Made by a program: the position numbers and the translations under genes. A DNA stretch of 19,495 nt. Origin: VFBF01 sp033764865. GTDB taxonomy: Bacteria > Pseudomonadota > Alphaproteobacteria > Caulobacterales > Aquidulcibacteraceae. The stretch spans positions 1-19,495 of the forward strand of contig JANRIM010000027.1 of the NCBI GenBank assembly GCA_033764865.1, in the 5' to 3' direction. Each line of letters begins with the position of its first letter. Position 1 is the first letter of the stretch. This document shows, piece after piece, positions 14,925 through 19,495 of this stretch. The notes below the pieces were generated by a model. It ran no database searches. It was not told the DNA's origin and saw only the letters and a program-made list of their open reading frames with translations.

Positions 14925-16220
14925 ATGATCGCTGCAAGAGATTCGCCGCCCATGCCCCTGATCACCCATGCACTCCTCTATGCGGGTTACGCGCTGCTCG
15001 CGCTGACCACGGGCCTTGCGCTGTCGCAGGTGGGCGGCGCCGACGCGGCGGGCGCGACGCTGGGGGCGCTCTCGCTGTTCTCCGCCTGCGCGGTGACGCA
15101 TGCGGGGCTGTCGGCGGCGCATGCGTCGGGAGCCATCGGGCGTTCGGAGAAGAAGACGCGCATCGAGATCGAGAAGATCCGCCTCACCCAGCGCGAGGCC
15201 GTGGCGGAGATGGACGCCATCACCGAACGGCTCGACCGGCTGGACGCCGCCGTCACCGACATCGCCCACCGCCGCGTCGAGGCGCCCGCCCCGCAGCCCG
15301 AACTGAAGATGATCGACCAGATCGTCGACAAGCTGGGCCGCCAGATGGACCAGCGCCTCGACGAGATCGCCCGCGTCGCCGGCCCCGCGCAGGGCCCACG
15401 GTCGCCGGTGGGCGCCATCGACATCGTGCGCGAGGCGCTCGACGAGAACCGCGTGGAGCTGCACCTGCAACCCACCGTGGCGCTGCCGCAGCGGCGCACG
15501 GTGTTCTACGAGGGCTTCACGCGCCTGAAGGACGCCCACGGCCGCATCATCCTGCCGAAGGACTTCATGCCCGCCGCAGATCGCGCGGGCCTGATGCCGC
15601 TGATCGACAACATGCTCCTGTTCCGGTGCGTGCAAATTGTGAAGAAGCTGGCGCAGAAGGATCGCCGCGTCGGCATCTTCTGCAACCTCGCCCCGCGGGC
15701 GCTGTCGGACGAGGGGTTCTTCCCGCAGTTCATCGAGTTCCTCCGCGACCATCGCGAGATGGCGCCGTCGTTGATCTTCGAGATGCCGCAGGAGGCGTTC
15801 GAGGGCCGCAACGGCGTGGAGGCCCGCGCCATGGCCAAGCTCTCCGACCTCGGCTTCCGCTTCTCCATCGACCGCGTCACGCACATGGATGTGGACCTCG
15901 TGGACATGGAGCGCGCCGGCGTGCGCTTCTTCAAGGCGCCCGCGCAGCTGATCATCGAGCAGGTGGTGCAGCAGGGCGTGCGCCCGAAAAGCGCGATCAC
16001 CCGCGAGATCGCCGCCAACGACGTGGCCGCCATCTTCGTGCGCTACGGCATCGACCTCATCGCCGAGCGCATCGAGGACGAGGCGTCGGTGGTGGACATC
16101 CTCGAACTCGAAATCCCCTACGCGCAGGGCCATCTGTTCGGCGCCCCGCGCGCCATCAAGGACAGCCTCATGGAGGAAACCGCCCCGCCCCCCGGCATGT
16201 TCGGCCGTGTGGCGGGCTGA
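14925..16220 (+). CDS. tipF: TipF-like membrane-anchored degenerate EAL protein (c-di-GMP receptor)
   Basis: A 431-aa protein with the TipF layout: two N-terminal membrane helices (about 13-35 and 42-62), a charged coiled coil (about 75-120, KKTRIEIEKIRLTQREAVAE onward), a linker, and a C-terminal EAL domain (about 165-415). In Caulobacter TipF binds c-di-GMP and starts flagellum assembly at the pole. The EAL motifs are partly lost. EAL reads EGF (FYEGFTR), N is kept (FCNLAPRAL), the DDFG motif reads IDRV (one metal Asp missing), and AEGVE reads AERIE. The K (FFKAP) and QG (AQGHLFGAPR) are present. Binding rather than hydrolysis is therefore likely. ATG 14925 has GGAAAG 6 nt upstream; ATG 14952 begins nearer the first helix. 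No flagellar gene adjoins, so a general EAL receptor is the alternative. Confidence 0.8.
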   Translation: MIAARDSPPMPLITHALLYAGYALLALTTGLALSQVGGADAAGATLGALSLFSACAVTHAGLSAAHASGAIGRSEKKTRIEIEKIRLTQREAVAEMDAITERLDRLDAAVTDIAHRRVEAPAPQPELKMIDQIVDKLGRQMDQRLDEIARVAGPAQGPRSPVGAIDIVREALDENRVELHLQPTVALPQRRTVFYEGFTRLKDAHGRIILPKDFMPAADRAGLMPLIDNMLLFRCVQIVKKLAQKDRRVGIFCNLAPRALSDEGFFPQFIEFLRDHREMAPSLIFEMPQEAFEGRNGVEARAMAKLSDLGFRFSIDRVTHMDVDLVDMERAGVRFFKAPAQLIIEQVVQQGVRPKSAITREIAANDVAAIFVRYGIDLIAERIEDEASVVDILELEIPYAQGHLFGAPRAIKDSLMEETAPPPGMFGRVAG

Positions 16221-16321
16221 CGCGCGCGCAGGCGCCCGCTGAATCCAGCGGTCGTTCGCGCCCTCACCCGGACGCACCTTTGGCGGTCCAGGTTTTCCGT
16301 TTTTCGGGTACCGGCGCCCGG

Positions 16322-16819
16322 TCACGAAGAGTCTGCGAACGTGGCGCTGCTCAACGCCTGGCCCGCAATCACGGCCAGCAGCGCAATCAGCAGCGGCCCG
16401 AGTTGGCGAAACCCCGCTTCAAGTCTCGCGATCATCCGCGTGACGTGATGGTCGAGCGCATCGATCACGGCGTGCAGCCGGCTGACGCGACCCTTCAGGG
16501 TTCGCGACCGGAACCGGATGATGCGCGTCACGTGGCGCATGTCTGCGCTGCTGCGGCGGCGATGGAAGGACCCCGGCCTGACCGTGCGCGGGCCTGGAAC
16601 ATCCGCCCAACTCGCACGCGAGAGCGCGATCATGACGATCGCGCCGCGGAGGCCTTTCTCGGCGCGCTGCAGGTCCGCACGCACATGCCGGCGGAACGCG
16701 CGCGCAATTCGACCATCAACGTGTTCCGCGAGCCAGAGCATGACCTCACAGAGCCATACCCGCATGCTCGCGGCGACGGCGCGCCACTTTTCCGCATCGA
16801 TGGGGGGTCTGGGTTGCAC
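16322..16819 (-). CDS. Unrecognised protein with C-terminal membrane helix
   Basis: I do not recognise this 165-aa product. It is rich in arginine, with a hydrophobic, amphipathic-looking segment near the N-terminus (MRVWLCEVMLWLAEH, about 19-33). A basic middle follows (about 85-118, many Arg/Ser), and one likely membrane helix near the end (LGPLLIALLAVIAGQAL, about 140-155), which would make it a tail-anchored type protein. It starts with GTG; GGAG repeats just upstream serve as ribosome site. An ATG 18 codons in is an alternative start. It is convergent with the tipF-like gene and follows the DUF6882-like gene by 166 nt. Frame length and internal pattern support a real gene, but no function can be given. 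Confidence 0.6.
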   Translation of the reverse strand: MQPRPPIDAEKWRAVAASMRVWLCEVMLWLAEHVDGRIARAFRRHVRADLQRAEKGLRGAIVMIALSRASWADVPGPRTVRPGSFHRRRSSADMRHVTRIIRFRSRTLKGRVSRLHAVIDALDHHVTRMIARLEAGFRQLGPLLIALLAVIAGQALSSATFADSS

Positions 16820-16985
16820 TGGCTCCGGTCTCCGTTCGGGGAGGCCTGAGTGTACGGGCGGCCTTACGCCGCAGAATTCGATTGTCGTCTTTTGTTGGCG
16901 CGCATGAGGTTGATGCGGTGAACGCGGCGGATAGCGCAGGTCGCCATCCCCGCACTTCGTTCCGCATTTTGCGGCGCCGTCGCGG

Positions 16986-17528
16986 TCAGCGCACGGGCTC
17001 TTCCGCTCCCAGCACCTTGAGATCGCCCATCGTCATGAACACCACCGGGCCTTCGGTGGGGCCGCGAGAGGCGCCCTGGGCGGCGTTCACCTTCATGGCC
17101 ACGGCCGTCAGCCGCCAGGCTTCCGCCTCGCTCACCCGCACCTGCCGGCGGGTGAGTTCGCTCACGTCGTGGGCGTCGCCGAACCAGCGCGTGCGCTCCG
17201 CGTCGGCGCGGCAGCGGGTGTGGACGCTGGGATGGTCCCAGCCCCACGTGAACGTCTCGTTGCGGGGATTCCAGGAGCCGATGATCTGCACCGGCGCGCG
17301 CACCAGCGCGCCGTCCGCGCGCTCGAACTCGATGAGGCCCGCTTCCTGGTTCACGCGCCAGGTGGCGTCCGTCAGCTTCAGCCGGCGCGCCATCTCCCCC
17401 TGCCGGATGCGCAGGTCCGCCCACGCCTGGGCCCAGTAGAGATCGACGTCCACGTGCTCCCCCGTCCACGGCGCGACGGGGCCGCTGGCGGGTTCCGCAG
17501 GCCGGATGAGGTTGCGCATCCAGCGCAT
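16986..17528 (-). CDS. DUF6882-like hypothetical protein
   Basis: A 180-aa soluble protein with no signal peptide or membrane helix. The pattern FERADGALVRAPVQIIGSWNP followed by NETFTWGWDHPSV looks like DUF6882, whose members share a (V/I)GS(W/Y)....F.W.W core. The function is unknown. The start MRWMRNLIRPAE follows AGAAGGA at the right distance; a frame 43 codons longer would overlap the upstream methyltransferase and is rejected. It lies 67 nt after the TrmJ-type gene on the same strand. The 166-nt gap downstream (16820-16985) shows no gene or clear terminator that I can support. Confidence 0.75.
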   Translation of the reverse strand: MRWMRNLIRPAEPASGPVAPWTGEHVDVDLYWAQAWADLRIRQGEMARRLKLTDATWRVNQEAGLIEFERADGALVRAPVQIIGSWNPRNETFTWGWDHPSVHTRCRADAERTRWFGDAHDVSELTRRQVRVSEAEAWRLTAVAMKVNAAQGASRGPTEGPVVFMTMGDLKVLGAEEPVR

Positions 17529-17595
17529 CAAGTGTCCTTCTTCGAACCGGTCAAAGCAGTGGATAACGCAATTCGCGCCGTTGGTGAACCGCCGG

Positions 17596-18414
17596 CTACG
17601 GCTCCTGGTTCCCGCCGTCTCCCGCAGGGCCGGGCCCCGGCTTCTTGCGCCCGCCACGGCCCACGACGAGCGCCTTCACCACCCCGCGCAGCGTGCGCAC
17701 CTCCTGGCCGGTGAGCCTCGCCTTCAGGAACAGGTTGCGCAGGTTCTGGCGCACCAGCGGCGCCTTGTCCTCCGGATGGAAGAACCGGCCGTGGTCGAGT
17801 TCCACCTCCAGGTGGCCGAAGAAGCCCTCCAGCTCCGCGTGCGTGGCGGGGGGATCGCGGCTGTCGACGAACCAGGGCGGCGCATCGGCGCCCTGGCGGG
17901 CTTCCCCCAGCGCGAACGCCATGATCGCCACCGACGTGGCGAGGTTCACCGACGCAAATCCGGGATTGACCGGCAGCGTCACGATGGCCTCCGCGCGGGC
18001 GATGTCCTCGCTAAGCAGGCCCATGGCCTCCGCGCCGAACAGGATCACCGGCTTCTCGCCGGCGGCGATGGCGGCGGTGAGGTTGGCGGCGCATGCGCGC
18101 GGGCCCCAGACCGGCTTCTCCATGTGCCGGGGCCGCGCGGTGGCGGCGACCACCAGCGTGGCGTCGGCGATGGCGTCCTCCAGCGTCCATTCCAGGCGCG
18201 CGTCGTGCAGCACCTGGTCGGCGCCCGACGCCACGGCGAACGCCTTGGGATTGGGCCAGCGGTCGCGCGGCTCCACCAGGCGCAAGCCCGTCAGCCCGAA
18301 GTTCAGCATCACCCGCGCCACCGCGCCGATGTTCTCCCCCATCTGCGGCCGCACCAGACAGATCGCCGGCCACGGCGCGGTGACGGGGGCCGGCATGTCG
18401 CGGGCGCGCGTCAT
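17596..18414 (-). CDS. trmJ: tRNA/rRNA 2'-O-methyltransferase, TrmJ type (SPOUT family)
   Basis: A 272-aa SPOUT methyltransferase. Group-1 TrmJ proteins methylate the 2'-OH of nucleotide 32 in tRNAs using S-adenosylmethionine. Motif 1 is RPQMGENIGAVARVMLNFGL (residues 22-41, with the conserved Asn and Arg34). Motif 2 is ILFGAEAMGLLSED (124-137). Motif 3 is LPVNPGFASVNLATSVAI (147-164). These make up the trefoil-knot SAM site. A C-terminal extension (about 200-250, HLEVELDHGRFFHPEDKAP and QNLRNLFLKARLTGQEVRTL) is typical of TrmJ and YfhQ proteins. The ATG at 18414 is used; an in-frame ATG six codons on is possible, and neither has a strong ribosome site. It is divergent from the TIR gene, with a 99-nt gap. 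Confidence 0.88.
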   Translation of the reverse strand: MTRARDMPAPVTAPWPAICLVRPQMGENIGAVARVMLNFGLTGLRLVEPRDRWPNPKAFAVASGADQVLHDARLEWTLEDAIADATLVVAATARPRHMEKPVWGPRACAANLTAAIAAGEKPVILFGAEAMGLLSEDIARAEAIVTLPVNPGFASVNLATSVAIMAFALGEARQGADAPPWFVDSRDPPATHAELEGFFGHLEVELDHGRFFHPEDKAPLVRQNLRNLFLKARLTGQEVRTLRGVVKALVVGRGGRKKPGPGPAGDGGNQEP

Positions 18415-18513
18415 GATGAAATGACCGCAACGGTAGGCGTTTTCGCGGGCGCCCAGGGGGGCGTTCGCGCTACACAGCCGTGGGGTGCGACGGACGAGTT
18501 CAGCGGGAAGGCC

Positions 18514-19440
18514 ATGAGCCAGGCGTTCATTTCCTATCACCGCGCGCAGCGCAAGCTCGCGCGCCTCATCGCCCACCGCATCGCGGCGGATGGGCACTCC
18601 GTGTGGTGGGACCGCGGCGAACGGCCGGGCGACGCATGGAGCGAGGCGGTGTCCACCGCGTTGGCCAACAGCGCGTGCGTGGTGGTGATCTGGTCGAAGC
18701 AGGCGGCGGCCTCGCCGTGGGTGCTGGGGGAAGCGACCGCAGGTTATGGCCGCGGCGCGCTGGTGTCGGTGTGCGCCGACCGCACGCAGCCGCCCTCGCC
18801 GTTCCACAAGGGCCCCGTCATCGACATGCAGGACTGGGAGGGCGCGGGCGACGAAGTGGCCTGGATCCGCCTGCGCGAGCCTGTCCGCGCGCGTCTCGAC
18901 GCCGCCGAGAAGGCCGCCGTGGAAGGCGCGCCGCTGCCGCCCATGCCGCCGGGAACCCGGCCGCCCCCGATGACGCGGGTGGGGTTCTCCAGCGCCGACG
19001 CGCCGCCCCCGCCCCCCGCCTACGCCGAAAAACGCGGCGGCGGGGCCGGCGCGGTGATGACGCTGCTGCTCCTGGGCGGCGCGGCCGCGGCGGGGTGGAC
19101 CTACCGGGACCCGATCAACGAGCAGCTGCTGGCGTGGCGGGAGGGCCTGTCGCCGGAGCGGAACCTGGCCGAAATCCCGCCGCAGCCGCCCGCCTTCGAG
19201 ACGCCGCCAGCGCCCCTGTCCGCTGCGGCCCCGGCCGCCGTGGAGAGCCTGTCGGAGGCCGCCGCCACCGGCGAGGACGCCGCGCCCGAGGAAGCGCCCG
19301 CGCCGCCTGCGCCCCCGCCGAGGCCGGCGGTCCCGCCGGCGCCGGCCATGACCTACAGCTACGAAGCCTGGCGCGACAGCTACCGGCCGCCGCCGGTGCT
19401 GCGCGCGGCGCCGCCCCCGCCGCCGCGTTTTGCGGCGTAG
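18514..19440 (+). CDS. TIR-domain protein with membrane helix and proline-rich tail
   Basis: A 308-aa protein. The N-terminal TIR domain (about 3-125) begins AFISYHRAQRKLARLIAHRI, with GHSVWWDR after the first helix. SKQAAASPWVLGEATAGY puts a glutamate at E73, where NAD-cleaving TIR domains have their catalytic residue. Then come a proline-rich linker (about 139-170), one membrane helix (AVMTLLLLGGAAAAGW, about 180-195) and a Pro/Ala-rich C-terminal segment (about 214-308) ending in YEAWRDSYRPPPV and PPPPPRFAA. With the TIR in the cytoplasm, the tail would be periplasmic. GGGAAGG lies close before the ATG, and GCTACA at 18469-18474 may be a -10 element. TIR proteins serve in phage defence or signalling, but no defence partner is visible. 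Part of the gene is repeated in inverted form at its own 3' end. Confidence 0.82.
   Translation: MSQAFISYHRAQRKLARLIAHRIAADGHSVWWDRGERPGDAWSEAVSTALANSACVVVIWSKQAAASPWVLGEATAGYGRGALVSVCADRTQPPSPFHKGPVIDMQDWEGAGDEVAWIRLREPVRARLDAAEKAAVEGAPLPPMPPGTRPPPMTRVGFSSADAPPPPPAYAEKRGGGAGAVMTLLLLGGAAAAGWTYRDPINEQLLAWREGLSPERNLAEIPPQPPAFETPPAPLSAAAPAAVESLSEAAATGEDAAPEEAPAPPAPPPRPAVPPAPAMTYSYEAWRDSYRPPPVLRAAPPPPPRFAA
18965..19052 (+). repeat. Left arm of 88-bp inverted repeat, inside the TIR gene
   Basis: This stretch encodes the TIR linker PMTRVGFSSADAPPPPPAY and the start of the membrane helix region. Its reverse complement occurs at 19408-19495 with 84 of 88 bases equal and no gaps. Matching stops just after 19052, at the entry to the membrane helix. 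Confidence 0.9.
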
Positions 19441-19495
19441 GCGGGGGGCGGGGGGGGCGCCTCGGCGCTGGAGAACCCCACCCGCGTCATCGGGG
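19380..19495 (-). CDS. Partial antisense frame encoding a copy of the TIR linker
   Basis: On the minus strand an open frame enters from the right edge and ends at TAG (19382-19380). It reads PMTRVGFSSAEAPPPPPAY, then AAKRGGGGGAARSTGGGR. This is the linker of the plus-strand TIR protein with D to E, E to A and A to G changes, and then a new tail in place of the membrane helix. It suggests the end of a convergent paralogue whose TIR domain would lie beyond 19495. Its last 20 codons or so overlap the TIR gene's 3' end. If no upstream domain exists, it is only a by-product of the inverted repeat. Confidence 0.4.
   Translation of the reverse strand, partial: PMTRVGFSSAEAPPPPPAYAAKRGGGGGAARSTGGGR
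19408..19495 (-). repeat. Right arm of 88-bp inverted repeat
   Basis: Reverse complement of 18965-19052 with four mismatches, reaching the window's last base, so it may extend further. It covers the final 11 codons of the TIR gene, including the stop, plus the 55 bases after it. Two mismatches fall at third codon positions of the linker frame. Confidence 0.9.

Noticed and set aside
16230..16260. Hairpin CCGCTG/CAGCGG as terminator of the tipF-like gene
   Set aside because: Only a 6-bp stem and no U-tract; not above what GC-rich DNA gives by chance.
14895..16325. Minus-strand frame opposite the tipF-like gene
   Set aside because: The plus strand encodes the EAL domain with many conserved motifs; the antisense product is Arg/His-rich with no family.
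17506..18513. Upstream in-frame extension of the TIR protein by 336 codons
   Set aside because: It runs antisense through the TrmJ-type gene and has no domain; the TIR domain starts right at ATG 18514 with a ribosome site.

Overview
The window is very GC-rich, densely packed DNA from an alphaproteobacterium, most likely Caulobacterales or a close relative (Caulobacteraceae/Hyphomonadaceae type). The main evidence is a clear PopZ polar-organizing protein and a TipF-like protein (membrane anchor, coiled coil, degenerate EAL domain). From memory, the gene order pcm-like, tolC-type outer membrane factor, popZ, valS also recalls Caulobacter. Most genes are ordinary chromosomal housekeeping genes. 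I see no insertion sequence, integrase, phage module or CRISPR array.

Layout. Positions 1-7081 form a minus-strand block, in transcription order: a diverged isoaspartyl methyltransferase homologue, a TolC-family outer membrane channel, popZ, valS and ilvD (cut by the left edge). Positions 7287-9592 are plus-strand: tRNA-Cys, a strong intrinsic terminator, tRNA-Asn, a CorA-type metal transporter, a small glycine-zipper lipoprotein and a QueD/6-pyruvoyl-tetrahydropterin-synthase-like enzyme. Positions 9614-12800 are a minus-strand lipid or terpenoid-type set: acyl-CoA dehydrogenase, a four-helix membrane protein and a cytochrome P450. A plus-strand GNAT acetyltransferase follows (12931-13506). 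Positions 13515-14816 hold a compact minus-strand operon of two paralogous DUF2975-type membrane proteins and a Cro/CI-type regulator, with overlapping palindromes sitting on its promoter. The divergent plus-strand tipF-like gene covers 14925-16220. Positions 16322-18414 are minus-strand: a TrmJ-type RNA methyltransferase, a DUF6882-like protein and an unrecognised protein with a C-terminal membrane helix. The window ends with a plus-strand TIR-domain protein that is membrane-anchored and has a proline-rich tail (18514-19440).

Two places are the least ordinary. At the right edge, an 88-bp inverted repeat (84/88 matching) joins the middle of the TIR gene to its own 3' end and beyond. It leaves an antisense open frame that encodes the same linker peptide, which suggests a convergent, inverted partial duplicate of the TIR gene lying mostly outside the window. 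The DUF2975-DUF2975-HTH operon looks like a self-regulated membrane module of unknown function. No stretch longer than about 300 bases lacks a gene. The longest gaps are 7082-7286 and 7361-7604 around the tRNAs, described below.
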